Positions 37,720 to 46,471 are shown, counted from the stretch's first letter. The stretch: DNA of 64,000 nucleotides from Pseudonocardiales bacterium (GCA_023252195.1 JAHEXI010000002.1:186001-250000); one strand, 5' to 3'. The notes: a model not told the origin generated them from the sequence alone. Translations and numbers: made by a program.

Positions 37720-38730
37720 ATGACCTTCGCGGTGCAGCGGATCGCGGTGATGGGCGCGGGCTCGTGGGGCACCACGTTCGCCAAGGTGCTCGCCGACGCC
37801 GGCCGCGACGTCGTCCTGTGGGCCCGCCGGGTCGAGGTAGCTGACGCGGTTGATCGCCGCCACGCCAACCCGGAATACCTGCCGGGGGTGACGCTGCCGG
37901 CTTCATTGCAGGCCACCGTGCGCGCGGAGGCGGCGCTCGACGGGGTGGACGCAGTGGTCTTCGCGGTACCGAGCCAGACGCTGCGTGACAATTTGCGCCA
38001 GTGGCACCGGTCGATCCCACCGCAGGCCACCCTGGTGAGTCTGGCCAAGGGTGTCGAGCTCGGCAGCCTCAAGCGGATGAGTGAGGTCGTGATCGATGTC
38101 ACCGCTGCCGGGCCCGACCACGTGGTGGTGGTGTCCGGCCCCAACCTCGCGCGGGAGATCGCTGCCGAGCAGCCCACCGCGAGCGTGGTCGCCTGCATTG
38201 ACCACGACCGTGCCGTCGCGGTGCAGCAAGCCTGCGGAACCCGTTATTTTCGGCCTTACACCAACACCGACGTCATCGGTTGCGAACTCGGCGGCGCCTG
38301 CAAGAACGTCATTGCGCTGGCCTGCGGGATGGCTGCTGGATTGGGATGTGGGGACAATACTCTGGCGACGCTGATCACCCGGGGTTTGGCCGAGATGGGA
38401 CGGCTGGGTGCCGCGCTGGGCGCAGATCCGGTGACCTTCGCGGGCCTGGCCGGACTTGGCGACCTAGTGGCCACCTGCGCCTCACCGTTATCCCGCAACC
38501 GCTCTTTCGGCTACCGGCTCGGCATCGGCGATACCCTTGAGCAGGCCCAGCAAGCCACCCACGGCCAGGTGGCCGAGGGTGTGAAGTCCTGTCTGTCCAT
38601 CCAGGGGTTGGCCGCGCGCTGCGGCGTCGAGGTGCCCATCGCCGACGGAGTACGTCGAGTCTGCTACGACGGCCAGTCACCGCGGGAAATGGCTGGCAAA
38701 CTGCTTGGCCGCGCCCACAAACCGGAATGA
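37720..38730 (+). CDS. gpsA: Glycerol-3-phosphate dehydrogenase (NAD(P)+)
   Basis: 336 residues from ATG 37720; a strong GGAGGAGG at 37699-37706 is 13 bases upstream, longer than ideal. It reduces dihydroxyacetone phosphate to glycerol 3-phosphate for phospholipids. Nucleotide-binding motif [20 protein letters not shown] is at residues 8-27. The catalytic Lys lies in [19 protein letters not shown], and the C-terminal domain carries NRSFGYRLG. Divergent from fbiD. An inverted repeat follows at 38757. Confidence 0.96.
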   Translation: MTFAVQRIAVMGAGSWGTTFAKVLADAGRDVVLWARRVEVADAVDRRHANPEYLPGVTLPASLQATVRAEAALDGVDAVVFAVPSQTLRDNLRQWHRSIPPQATLVSLAKGVELGSLKRMSEVVIDVTAAGPDHVVVVSGPNLAREIAAEQPTASVVACIDHDRAVAVQQACGTRYFRPYTNTDVIGCELGGACKNVIALACGMAAGLGCGDNTLATLITRGLAEMGRLGAALGADPVTFAGLAGLGDLVATCASPLSRNRSFGYRLGIGDTLEQAQQATHGQVAEGVKSCLSIQGLAARCGVEVPIADGVRRVCYDGQSPREMAGKLLGRAHKPE

Positions 38731-38756
38731 TCCCGTACCCCGCACGCCAAGATCGT

Positions 38757-38806
38757 CGGTTGTGTGCCTAGGACGACAAGAAATGTCGCCGAATGCACAC
38801 AAACCG
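38757..38806. repeat. Inverted repeat C1 (gpsA / quinol monooxygenase junction)
   Basis: CGGTTGTGTGC (38757-38767) pairs with GCACACAAACCG (38795-38806) with one bulge, and CGAC...GTCG forms an inner stem. The right arm and its flanking TGATCA match the element at 62515-62577. It lies between convergent genes and could end transcription from both sides, though no T-tract is present. Confidence 0.82.
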
Positions 38807-38816
38807 TGATCACCAG

Positions 38817-39140
38817 TCATCGAGGGGATAGTTCGGTTATCTCGCGCCATCCATTCTGCGGCATCTCGGTTTTGACGATCTCCGGCGCCTTGACGATCAC
38901 GTCCGGAATCCATGCCATCGCAACTCGGAAGTAATCCGAGTTGAGGTGCGCCTCGTCGGCCTCCTTGGACTCGAACCCTTCGACGACGATGAACTGGTGA
39001 GGATCGTCGACGTTGCGCGACCACTCGCAAAAGATGTTGCCCGCCGCGTGCCGGGTGGCTTGGGTGAAGTCGTCGATCAGCGAGAGCCACTGGTGGCTGC
39101 GCTCGGCGCGGATCGTGAACTTGACCACAACGAAGATCAT
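38817..39140 (-). CDS. Putative quinol monooxygenase (ABM family)
   Basis: 107 residues from ATG 39140 with AAGGAG upstream on the minus strand; a longer frame to 39383 overlaps the divergent gene and is not used. The sequence is an antibiotic-biosynthesis-monooxygenase ferredoxin-like fold: MIFVVVKFTIRAERSHQWLS, then NIFCEWSRNVDDPHQFIVVE and the helix SKEADEAHLNSDYF. Such proteins act as dimers on quinol- or anthrone-type substrates or as small sensors. Substrate unknown. Divergent from the PLP lyase at 39321. Confidence 0.85.
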   Translation of the reverse strand: MIFVVVKFTIRAERSHQWLSLIDDFTQATRHAAGNIFCEWSRNVDDPHQFIVVEGFESKEADEAHLNSDYFRVAMAWIPDVIVKAPEIVKTEMPQNGWREITELSPR

Positions 39141-39320
39141 CGAGTTGGCTCCTTCGGCTTCGAGCGCCTGTCGGGTGCTGGCACGATCGGACGTCCCAGC
39201 GTGCCACGCCCTGTGCGCCCGTAAGCTGCGCGAAGACCGTTGCGGGCCGGTTTCCCGTTCGACCGGTGCCACGGCAGTGAGAGGGGCCCTGCGTGTCAGC
39301 GCTGCCGTAGCGTTGAGAGC

Positions 39321-40484
39321 ATGTCGCGTCCGCTTGGGTTGCCTGTGGTGCGGTCTTCCGCCTTCGCCTTTGACACCGCGCACGACTACGCCGAGATTCT
39401 GGGTGGGCGCGTCCCCGGGTACTCCTACTCTCGGGTCGACAACCCGACCGCGGTCGCGTTCGCCGCAGCGGTGGCTGCGCTAGAGGCACCAGGTGTAGCC
39501 GACGTCGGAGCGGAGCCGTTCGCGTCCGGGATGGCCGCCATCTCGGCCACCCTGCTCGGCCATCTCGAAGCGGGCGACGAGGTGATCGCCCCGGCGGGCT
39601 GCTACGGCGGCACCTGGTCGCTGCTCACCAGATGGCTACCCCGATGGGGGATACACTCGGTACTGATCGACATCACCGACGCCGCCGCCGTCCGGGCTGC
39701 GGTCACCGCACGAACTCGAATGATCTACGCGGAGACCATCGCCAACCCCACCCTGATGGTGCCCGATCTGCCCGTCCTGGCGCAGATCGCACATCAAGCC
39801 GGTGGCCGGCTGGTGGTGGACTCCACCTTCGCCACCCCCGTCATCTGCCGCCCGTTGGAATACGGCGCCGACCTGGTGCTGCACTCGGCGACGAAGTTCT
39901 TCGGCGGGCACGCCGACGCTACCGGTGGGGTGGCGATCGGCCGGCCAGAGCACCTCGGACCGGTCCGGGAAGCACGGATCGACCTCGGCGGGTGCCTTGC
40001 TCCGGACGAGGCATTCCTGCTGCACAGAGGGCTTGAGACGGTCGCGCTGCGGGTCGCCCGGCAGAGCGCGACCGCGGCTGTGCTGGCCGACAAGCTCGTG
40101 GGCCACCCGGCGGTGGCACGGCTGCGCTATCCGGGCCTGGCGTCGCACCCGCAGCACGGCATCGCCCGCGCGCTGTTCCGTGACGGCCTGTTCGGCAGTC
40201 TGATCACCATGGATATCCGTGCTGGACGGAGTGGTGGGATGGCCTTCTGCGACGCGCTACGCACCGTTGCGATCGCCTCCTCGCTGGGTAGCGTGCACTC
40301 CAAGGTCAGCCATGCGGCGTCGACCACCCACCGTCAACTCGACGACAGCGCACTCGCGGCGGCCGGAATAGCGCCCGGCCAGGTGCGGCTGTCCGTCGGG
40401 GTACAGGATCCCGAGGAGCTGCTCGCCGATCTGCGCCAAGCACTCGACGCAGTCCTTGACGGGGATGCGGATCTGATGGTTTGA
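39321..40484 (+). CDS. Cys/Met metabolism PLP-dependent enzyme (cystathionine gamma-synthase/lyase family)
   Basis: 387 residues from ATG 39321. The fold-type I PLP enzyme signature is clear: the Schiff-base Lys192 in LHSATKFFGGHADATGG, the cofactor Asp in VVDSTFATPV, and YSYSRVDNPTAVAF near the N-terminus. Closest families are cystathionine gamma-lyase, methionine gamma-lyase and cystathionine gamma-synthase; sequence alone does not separate these. The location directly upstream of the cysteine leader peptide, cysteine dioxygenase and rhodanese suggests a role in sulfur amino acid breakdown. Confidence 0.87.
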   Translation: MSRPLGLPVVRSSAFAFDTAHDYAEILGGRVPGYSYSRVDNPTAVAFAAAVAALEAPGVADVGAEPFASGMAAISATLLGHLEAGDEVIAPAGCYGGTWSLLTRWLPRWGIHSVLIDITDAAAVRAAVTARTRMIYAETIANPTLMVPDLPVLAQIAHQAGGRLVVDSTFATPVICRPLEYGADLVLHSATKFFGGHADATGGVAIGRPEHLGPVREARIDLGGCLAPDEAFLLHRGLETVALRVARQSATAAVLADKLVGHPAVARLRYPGLASHPQHGIARALFRDGLFGSLITMDIRAGRSGGMAFCDALRTVAIASSLGSVHSKVSHAASTTHRQLDDSALAAAGIAPGQVRLSVGVQDPEELLADLRQALDAVLDGDADLMV

Positions 40485-40493
40485 TCATCAACT

Positions 40494-40574
40494 GTGAACG
40501 GCACTTTCGTCCTCGTCCGGCGGTCCCCGGTGGATCTGCGCCGGGTGGCGAGTGCGCTGTGTCCCGCGCGGTGA
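40494..40574 (+). CDS. Leader peptide of the cysteine dioxygenase-rhodanese operon
   Basis: A 26-residue ORF from GTG 40494 to TGA 40572-40574; its C-terminal part reads RRSPVDLRRVASALCPAR. From memory this matches the short peptides annotated as putative leader peptides before sulfur-metabolism genes in actinobacteria, which share an RR-x-VDL-RVASALC pattern. It starts ten bases after the PLP lyase stop and ends 96 bases before cysteine dioxygenase. No ribosome site is visible. A near-terminal Cys codon suggests sensing of cysteinyl-tRNA. Confidence 0.78.
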   Translation: MNGTFVLVRRSPVDLRRVASALCPAR

Positions 40575-40670
40575 GCTTGTCCCGCTGACCGCGTTTCCCT
40601 GACAGCCTGCCTTTTCCAGGCGGTGGTTGCTGCGCGGTCGGACTCATCGATCTCGCGGAGGAATTTCCCC

Positions 40671-41177
40671 ATGTATGCCGTGCCCGAGCTCACCGTCCCG
40701 GATGCCGACATCGCTCGATGGGGCGGCGGCCCAGTCAGCCTCGCCATGGGCCTGGCCGCGCACCCCGAGCGGTGGTGGCGCCTGCTGAACTATCGCACCG
40801 ACACCCGCTGGTACCGGCTGCTCGAACGAACGGAGCAGTATGAGGTGTGGTTGCTGTCCTGGCTGCCCGGTCAGGGCACCGACCTGCATGATCACGGCCC
40901 GGCGTCGGGTGCCTTCGCGATCGCGGCGGGCACGCTGACCGAACGGGTGGTCGCCGCCAAGCCAGGTCGGCCGCCGGTAGAGGTCACCCGGGCACTGAAC
41001 GCCGGGCGCTGCCGCGCCTTCGGCCCGCACTACGTTCACCATGTCACCAACGCCGGCACGGTCCCCGCCGTGAGCGTGCACGTCTACACCCCCGGTTTGT
41101 CGATCATGAACCGCTACCGGCTGGAGCCGTCGGGGTTGTGCCACCTCGCCGTGGAGCAGGCCGGGGTGGATTGGTGA
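40671..41177 (+). CDS. Cysteine dioxygenase type I family
   Basis: 168 residues from ATG 40671 with GGAGGA at 40657-40662. A cupin enzyme that uses mononuclear iron and O2 to oxidise cysteine to cysteine sulfinate. The iron ligands are in the cupin motifs: the H-x-H pair in GTDLHDHGPASGAF and the third His in HYVHHVTNAG or SVHVYTPGLS. The following rhodanese gene overlaps its stop (GTGA at 41174-41177), indicating a coupled operon. Thiol dioxygenases acting on 3-mercaptopropionate share this fold, so the substrate is likely but not certain. Confidence 0.88.
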   Translation: MYAVPELTVPDADIARWGGGPVSLAMGLAAHPERWWRLLNYRTDTRWYRLLERTEQYEVWLLSWLPGQGTDLHDHGPASGAFAIAAGTLTERVVAAKPGRPPVEVTRALNAGRCRAFGPHYVHHVTNAGTVPAVSVHVYTPGLSIMNRYRLEPSGLCHLAVEQAGVDW

Positions 41178-41566
41178 GCCGGCCGCCCGGAGCGCTCAGC
41201 GTCGGCCAGATGCTGATCCACGCCCGTTCGCGGCTGCAGCGGCTTACCCCGACGCAGGCCTATGACGCCGTTGCCGTCGGGGCGCTGCTGGTGGACATCC
41301 GCCCCGGCTGGCAACGTGCTGTCGAGGGGGAGGTGCCCGGCGCACTGCTGGTTGAGCGCAACCACTTGGAATGGCGCTTCGATCCTGAATGCGCGGCCCG
41401 GCTGCCCCAGGCCACCGGTTATGACGTGCAGGTGATCGTGCTGTGCTCGGAGGGCTACACCTCCAGCCTCGCCGCAGCCGCTCTCCAAACCCTAGGCCTG
41501 CGCAACGCCACCGACGTCATCGGCGGCTTCCGCGCCTGGACCGCCCAAGGCTTACCGGTGCACTAA
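41174..41566 (+). CDS. Rhodanese-like sulfurtransferase
   Basis: 130 residues from GTG 41174, overlapping the cysteine dioxygenase stop. A single rhodanese domain: VGALLVDIRPGWQRAVEGEV at the start and the active-site loop VLCSEGYTSSLAA with the persulfide Cys. C-terminal GGFRAWTAQGLPV is typical. It transfers sulfane sulfur to thiophilic acceptors. The pairing with cysteine dioxygenase is seen elsewhere in bacteria and suggests disposal of sulfide or persulfide produced from cysteine. Confidence 0.9.
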   Translation: MSRPPGALSVGQMLIHARSRLQRLTPTQAYDAVAVGALLVDIRPGWQRAVEGEVPGALLVERNHLEWRFDPECAARLPQATGYDVQVIVLCSEGYTSSLAAAALQTLGLRNATDVIGGFRAWTAQGLPVH

Positions 41567-41571
41567 TTTCA

Positions 41572-41634
41572 TGATCGCGGATTGGGAAGAATGAGCCGCG
41601 GTCGGCGCGGTTGATTCTTCCCAATTCACGATCA
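41572..41634. repeat. Inverted repeat D (rhodanese / PPOX convergent junction)
   Basis: TGATCGCGGATTGGGAAGAAT begins at 41572 (21 bases) and its partner ATTCTTCCCAATTCACGATC is at 41614-41634; 19 of 21 positions pair. The right arm includes the stop codon of the minus-strand PPOX gene. No second copy of this sequence is in the window. Confidence 0.85.
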
Positions 41635-42354
41635 CTGGCTGGGATGCACCTGTGCTACCGCTGTCCGTGCGGACGTCATCGCTCGTTCGCTGCTTGGGAA
41701 GCCTGACGGCGGGCGGTGCGCGATGTGCGGTGGGACGGGGGTGTTGGGGGGTAGCTGGGGGCAGGGGACGGGGGTGCCCCAGTGGGTGCTCAGGGGAAGC
41801 ACACCGGCCCAAGCCTGGGCCGCTGTCACGTCTGCGGTGTCGTCGGCCGGTGGGCCGGTTCGGACCTTCACCGAGGCTTCTGCCAGGGACAGCGCCAGCA
41901 CCGTGGTGACAGCGAGTTCCTTACGAGTAGGAGTGCGGCTGTGTTCCCAGGAGCCGGGAGCGAGGTGTTCGACCAGCGTCTGTAGCCCGTGCCGCATCTC
42001 CTCGGTGTCGGTGACTGCCCGCGCCGTGCCGTGTATCACCGCGCTGGCGTAGTTCATCGAATGGTGAAAGGCCGAGCGGGCGTAGACGACTGCGTCGAGC
42101 CGGGTGACCGTGACGCAGATTGCGGCTTGACGTGAAGCGGCCAGCAAGCTCGCGGCTCCGCTCGATCCGTGTAAGTAGAGAGTGTCGCCGTCGCGTCCGA
42201 AGCCGGTGGGCAGCACCACCGGAAAGTTGTCGAGTAGCAGCCCGAGATGGCAGACCAGTACCGAGTCCAGCAGGGCGTAGAGCTCACCTCGATCGTGGCG
42301 AGCGCGCTCGCGAAGCCGGCGCGGGGTGCTGCGTGTGGTGGGGGACAGCGTCAT
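41632..42354 (-). CDS. Pyridoxamine 5'-phosphate oxidase family protein
   Basis: 240 residues from ATG 42354; a longer frame to 42408 overlaps the control region. The split-barrel FMN-binding fold begins with RARHDRGELYALLDSVLVCH and continues with GDTLYLHGSSGAASLLAA, where phosphate and FMN contacts are expected. It is more similar to the general PPOX/FMN-binding family than to PdxH itself. Divergent from a MocR/PdxR-type regulator, which supports a link to vitamin B6 salvage. The last 40 residues are Pro-rich and unlikely to be part of the fold. Confidence 0.82.
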   Translation of the reverse strand: MTLSPTTRSTPRRLRERARHDRGELYALLDSVLVCHLGLLLDNFPVVLPTGFGRDGDTLYLHGSSGAASLLAASRQAAICVTVTRLDAVVYARSAFHHSMNYASAVIHGTARAVTDTEEMRHGLQTLVEHLAPGSWEHSRTPTRKELAVTTVLALSLAEASVKVRTGPPADDTADVTAAQAWAGVLPLSTHWGTPVPCPQLPPNTPVPPHIAHRPPSGFPSSERAMTSARTAVAQVHPSQ

Positions 42355-42373
42355 GCTAACCACGGTGCCCGAC

Positions 42374-42422
42374 AAAGTGGCATCCTGAAATGGCCACTCA
42401 TATCCCATTATGAAGGGCCATT
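42374..42422. promoter_or_regulatory. Candidate MocR operator between PPOX and MocR genes
   Basis: AAAGTGGCAT (42374-42383) and AATGGCCACT (42389-42398) form an inverted pair, and GGGCCATT (42415-42422) repeats the half-site. MocR-type regulators bind paired half-sites of AGTGG type in divergent control regions. The location between a PPOX-family gene and its likely regulator fits autoregulation. Binding is not shown. Confidence 0.55.
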
Positions 42423-42423
42423 C

Positions 42424-43800
42424 GTGTTTTCTGACGACTTACCGCTGGCAGTGGATCGCCAGGACTCCCGGCCGTTGGCGATTCAGCTGGCCGACGGGTT
42501 GCGGGCCGCCGCTGCAAGCGGAGCGCTCCGAAGGGGGGATCGGTTGCCGTCCACCCGAGCGCTCGCCACCACGCTGGCCGTTTCACGAACGGTCACCGCG
42601 GCGGCCTACGAAGTGCTGGCAGCCGAGGGTTGGATCGGTGGACGGCGGGGCGCTGGCACCTACGTCGTCGCGGCGCCTGGCGTATCGGCGCCGACGCTCC
42701 CGGAGGCGCCCCGCGCCCAGAACCATGAGCCGGCACGGGGAATCGACCTGCGGCCTGGCACGCCCTGGGCGGCGGGCATGTGCCCGGCGGCATGGCGACG
42801 CGCCTGGCGGGCGGCGGCCGACCCGCCGATGCTCACCCGTCCGGTGCTGGCCGGCCTGCCGGAATTCCGGGCCGCGGTGGTCGAGCACCTGGTGCGCCAC
42901 CGTGGACTAGCGGTGCCACCAGAAGCGGTGCTGGCTACCGGTGGCAGTACCGCGGCCGTCGCGGAGTTGGCTGCTGTGCTGCTGCGGCCCGGCGACGTGG
43001 TCGCGGTGGAGGAACCGGGCTACCCGCGGGCGGTGGGGACCCTGCGAGCCGCTGGGCTGCAGGTGCTGCCGGTACCGGTGGACTGCGAAGGGCTGGTGGT
43101 CGACGCTCTACCCGACCGAGCCCGCGCGGTGTACTGCACGCCGGCGCACCAGTTCCCGCTGGGCGCCACCCTGTCGGCTCGCCGCCGGCTCGCGTTGGTG
43201 GCGTGGGCCCGCGAGCGCGCGGCCTGGGTGTTGGAGGACGACTACGACGGCGAGCTGCGCCACCACGGCGCACCGCTGCCGTTGCTGGCCAGCGTGGGAC
43301 CTGACGTGGTGGTGCATCTCGGTACCGCTAGCAAGATCCTTACTCCGACGCTGGGTGTCGGGTGGCTGGCGGCACCTGACGAGGTGGTGGCCGTGGTGTG
43401 TGCGCACCGGTCGTCGACCGGGATGCGGCCGTCACCGGCCGGCCAGCGGGTGCTCACTGCGCTCGCGGTGTCCGGAGATCTGGCTCGGCACCTGCGCCGA
43501 GTGCGCAGGGAACTGCTCGCCCGCCGCGACCTGCTGGTCGGCGCGTTGCGCGCCGCGGCGTCGCCGGTTCGGGGTGATCAAGCCGGCGCGCATTTGGTGA
43601 TAGCCCTGCCGAGCGCGGACGCCGAGCGCACGGCGGTGCGCCGTGCCGCCGACGAAGGGCTGCTGCTCGATGGGCTGGAGTGCTGCCATGAAGGCCCGCC
43701 GGGTTGCCACGGAGTGACTCTGGGTTACGCCGCGCCGCGCACCCGATCAGAGCTCGCGGTGGCGCTACCTGGACTGATTGCCCTCCTCACGGCGTCGTGA
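42424..43800 (+). CDS. MocR/PdxR-type GntR regulator with aminotransferase domain
   Basis: 458 residues if started at GTG 42424 (MFSDDLPLAVDRQDSRPLAI), placed just after the operator-like repeats; longer frames run through the divergent gene. The N-terminal GntR winged helix is GDRLPSTRALATTLAVSRTV. A fold-type I aminotransferase-like domain follows, with the PLP Lys in HLGTASKILTPTLGVGWLA and the Asp in VLEDDYDGELRHHG. Members sense PLP and control pyridoxal phosphate synthesis, or other pathways such as GABA use. The divergent PPOX-family gene makes B6 control the best guess. Confidence 0.87.
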   Translation: MFSDDLPLAVDRQDSRPLAIQLADGLRAAAASGALRRGDRLPSTRALATTLAVSRTVTAAAYEVLAAEGWIGGRRGAGTYVVAAPGVSAPTLPEAPRAQNHEPARGIDLRPGTPWAAGMCPAAWRRAWRAAADPPMLTRPVLAGLPEFRAAVVEHLVRHRGLAVPPEAVLATGGSTAAVAELAAVLLRPGDVVAVEEPGYPRAVGTLRAAGLQVLPVPVDCEGLVVDALPDRARAVYCTPAHQFPLGATLSARRRLALVAWARERAAWVLEDDYDGELRHHGAPLPLLASVGPDVVVHLGTASKILTPTLGVGWLAAPDEVVAVVCAHRSSTGMRPSPAGQRVLTALAVSGDLARHLRRVRRELLARRDLLVGALRAAASPVRGDQAGAHLVIALPSADAERTAVRRAADEGLLLDGLECCHEGPPGCHGVTLGYAAPRTRSELAVALPGLIALLTAS

Positions 43801-43844
43801 CAGCAGCGCCACAACCGCCGGATCACCGGGAGTAGGGTGCCGCC

Positions 43845-44945
43845 ATGACGGATCGCAAGCTGCGCGTCGCTGTCGTCTTCGGTGGCCGCAGTAGCGAACA
43901 CGCGATTTCCTGTGTGTCGGCGGGAAGCGTGCTGCGCCACCTGGACCGGACCCGGTTCGAGGTCATCCCGGTCGGTATCAGCGTGGACGGTGCCTGGGTG
44001 GTGGGTACTGATGAGCCGGCCGAGCTGACGATCCGGGGCCGCCGGCTTCCCGCCGTGGACGCGGCGGCTACGGCGCTGGTCTTGCCCGGTGATCCGACTA
44101 GGCGGGAGCTGGTGCGCATCGCTGGCGGCCGGGCCGGCGAAGTGCTCTCCGGGGTGGATGTGGTGTTCCCGGTGCTGCATGGGGCTTTCGGCGAGGACGG
44201 CACGATCCAGGGGCTGCTGGAGCTGGCCGATGTGCCCTACGTCGGCTCCGGGGTGTTGGCCAGTGCGGTGGGAATGGACAAGGAGTTCGCCCGCACGCTG
44301 TTGCGCGCCCAGGGTCTGCCGGTCACCGACACCGTGGTGTTGCGTGCCGCTGACAGCACCCTTACCGCGCAGCAGCGCCAGCGGCTGGGTTTGCCGGTCT
44401 TCGTCAAACCGGCCAGGGCTGGCTCATCGGTGGGCATCACCAAGGTGGCGGATTGGTCCGGGTTGCCCTCGGCGATCGCCACCGCGCGCGCTGTCGATCC
44501 GAAGGTGCTCGTCGAGGCCGCGGTGGTCGGCCGCGAGCTGGAGTGCGGGGTGCTGGAGTTTCCCGACGGCCGGATCGAGGCGTCGCTGCCCGCGGAGATC
44601 CGGGTGATAGCGCCGGACTCCGTGAGTTGGTACGACTTCAACGCCAAATATCTCGACGACGCATGTGAGTTCGACATCCCGGCGAAGCTTGACGATGACG
44701 TCACCGCTGAGCTGCAGTCGATGGCCGTTGCGGCGTTCCGTGCGCTGGACTGCCAGGGCCTCGCCCGGGTTGACTTCTTCGTCGGCCCCGAGGGTGCGCT
44801 GACCGTCAACGAGATCAACACCATGCCGGGTTTCACCCCGATATCGATGTATCCCCGGATGTGGGCGGTGACCGGCCTGGACTATCGGAGTCTGCTGTCG
44901 TTATTGATCGACACTGCGGTGGCCCGCGGTACCGGGCTGCGCTGA
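43845..44945 (+). CDS. ddl: D-alanine--D-alanine ligase
   Basis: 366 residues from ATG 43845. ATP-grasp enzyme that makes the D-Ala-D-Ala terminus of peptidoglycan precursors. Visible: [20 protein letters not shown] at the start, [15 protein letters not shown] in the ATP-binding domain, and the metal/ATP motif [19 protein letters not shown] near the C-terminus. The Tyr of YPRMW-type ligases is retained. Length is normal. In mycobacteria ddlA follows gpsA; here the sulfur/B6 module of about 5 kb separates them. Confidence 0.96.
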   Translation: MTDRKLRVAVVFGGRSSEHAISCVSAGSVLRHLDRTRFEVIPVGISVDGAWVVGTDEPAELTIRGRRLPAVDAAATALVLPGDPTRRELVRIAGGRAGEVLSGVDVVFPVLHGAFGEDGTIQGLLELADVPYVGSGVLASAVGMDKEFARTLLRAQGLPVTDTVVLRAADSTLTAQQRQRLGLPVFVKPARAGSSVGITKVADWSGLPSAIATARAVDPKVLVEAAVVGRELECGVLEFPDGRIEASLPAEIRVIAPDSVSWYDFNAKYLDDACEFDIPAKLDDDVTAELQSMAVAAFRALDCQGLARVDFFVGPEGALTVNEINTMPGFTPISMYPRMWAVTGLDYRSLLSLLIDTAVARGTGLR

Positions 44946-45140
44946 GCTGTTGCTCCGCTGGGGTATCTGCGTCAAACGGGTGAACTCCAGCGACCTACTC
45001 ATGAACGACTAGTTAAGCACGTAGGAACCGCCCATGCGGTCCGCTGATGTGCCTCGCGTGGTCGGTGACGTCAGTGTGTGGAGGCATTGCGATTGTTCGT
45101 CTCATTCGGCAGGAGCGGCACCGTTGATGAGGAGGGCAGC

Positions 45141-45674
45141 TTGATCGACGGTCCCGACGGGATGGCGGTGGATCCCGGCCGGGATGCTTATCGCGCCCGC
45201 CACGCTCAGTCAGATGATCACACCGTCGACGAACCGTCCGACGATTCTGCTGACGTGGTGGAGGCAGCCGCCAACGCTGCGGTCGTTGAGGCGTCCGACG
45301 AATGGTCAGTCGACGAATGGGATGGGGCGGAGGACTTCCGGTTCGTCGTCCGTCCGTACACCTGGACCGGGGGGCGCACCCGTCCGGTCCAGGACCTTGC
45401 CCTTGAGACGCTGGTCTTCACCAGCGACGAGGGTCGAGACGTGACAGCGATCTGCTCAGCAGAGCACGCCGCGATCGCTGAGCTATGTGCTGAGGTCCGC
45501 TCGGTCGCCGAGGTCGCGGCACTGCTGGCACTGCCGCTCGGAGTAGCTCGAGTGCTGCTCGCTGACATGATCGATACCGGTTTGGTGAACGTGCACCGCA
45601 ACACCCTGGGCTTGGACAGCGCGCCGGATTTGTCGCTGCTGGAGCGGGTGCTGGCCGGGTTGCACCGGCTGTAG
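45141..45674 (+). CDS. DUF742 domain protein
   Basis: 177 residues from TTG 45141, chosen because a perfect AGGAGG (45130-45135) lies five bases before it; GTG 45078 would add 21 residues. The first 70 residues are acidic and probably disordered. The DUF742 winged-helix part follows (RFVVRPYTWTGGRTRPVQDLALETLV and the helices ending in ADMIDTGLVNVHR). DUF742 proteins normally belong to conservons with a sensor kinase, a roadblock protein and a small GTPase. None of these is adjacent, so this is a stand-alone member. Function unknown. Confidence 0.85.
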   Translation: MIDGPDGMAVDPGRDAYRARHAQSDDHTVDEPSDDSADVVEAAANAAVVEASDEWSVDEWDGAEDFRFVVRPYTWTGGRTRPVQDLALETLVFTSDEGRDVTAICSAEHAAIAELCAEVRSVAEVAALLALPLGVARVLLADMIDTGLVNVHRNTLGLDSAPDLSLLERVLAGLHRL

Positions 45675-45679
45675 CCGGA

Positions 45680-46222
45680 TCAGTGCGCGACGTCGACGTC
45701 GCGCTGCGGCAGGGTGGTCGCGATCACTGCGGCGAGCTGCTGGAGTGGCCCGCTGCCGCTGGTCGGTGGCAGGGCGACTACGACGTAGACCGGACGGTCC
45801 ACCGCCACCCAGGTGCTGGTGCTACGCCCGACGAGTTCGAGGAGCTGCACTCCGGAGACGTCCAACAACCGCGAGGTCGCGGTGAGCTCGACGGGCCGGT
45901 CCAGCCCGCAGCGCAGCACCACCGGCGGCTCACCCCAGCCGGCCGCGCCTGCGGGGGCCGGGGGAGCGAGGCTCCTCAGTTGTAGGGCGCCCGCATCGCC
46001 GCCGTCCAGTGTCTCGGGCAGCGCCGCCAGCAGCCGCGTGCAGTCCATGGACTTGGCCGACGGCGCCGGAACAACAGCCAGCCTCAGCGGCCCCAAAGGC
46101 TGCTCGCGCACCATCTCGGCAGCGATGAGCACCCCCGCCACCAGTGCCACCGCCAGGGCCAGTGCTATTCCCAGCGGCCACCGTGGAATGCCGGCCGGCC
46201 GCGCGGAAGTGGATGCGCACAC
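45680..46222 (-). CDS. DUF3515 membrane-anchored protein
   Basis: 180 residues. One N-terminal transmembrane helix (residues about 18-38, GIALALAVALVAGVLIAAEM) is followed by an extracytoplasmic domain that matches DUF3515, including CTRLLAALPETLDG and VVLRCGLDRP. These proteins are conserved across actinobacteria near thiL and ddl (Rv2980 region). Function unknown. Likely co-transcribed after the AsnC-like gene, 12 bases upstream on the same strand. Confidence 0.85.
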   Translation of the reverse strand: MCASTSARPAGIPRWPLGIALALAVALVAGVLIAAEMVREQPLGPLRLAVVPAPSAKSMDCTRLLAALPETLDGGDAGALQLRSLAPPAPAGAAGWGEPPVVLRCGLDRPVELTATSRLLDVSGVQLLELVGRSTSTWVAVDRPVYVVVALPPTSGSGPLQQLAAVIATTLPQRDVDVAH

Positions 46223-46234
46223 GCCAGATCGCCG

Positions 46235-46471
46235 TCAGGACAGGTGCACGATGGGGCAGGTCAACGTGCGGGTGATGCCGTCCACCGTCTGCACCTTGGC
46301 CAGCACCAGCTGACCCAGCTGGTCCACGTCGGCCGCCTCCGCCCGCACGATCACGTCATACGGGCCGGTGACGTCCTCTGCGCTGGCGACGCCTGGCAGG
46401 CTCGACACCGCCGCAGCCACCGCGGCGGCCTTGCCGACCTTGGTCTGGATGAGGATGTATGCCTGAACCAC
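46235..46471 (-). CDS. Lrp/AsnC ligand-binding (RAM) domain protein
   Basis: 78 residues from GTG 46471. Only the RAM effector-binding fold is present (AYILIQTKVGKAAAVAAA, then GVASAEDVTGPYDVIVRA), without the DNA-binding helix-turn-helix of full Lrp/AsnC regulators. Such single-domain proteins bind amino acids and form octamers or decamers. It is divergent from thiL and precedes the DUF3515 gene. A sensing or scaffolding role is likely; ligand unknown. Confidence 0.88.
   Translation of the reverse strand: MVQAYILIQTKVGKAAAVAAAVSSLPGVASAEDVTGPYDVIVRAEAADVDQLGQLVLAKVQTVDGITRTLTCPIVHLS

Noticed and set aside
40575-40670. Riboswitch (SAM or similar) ahead of cysteine dioxygenase
   Set aside because: No conserved riboswitch core could be recognised; the leader peptide explains the region better.
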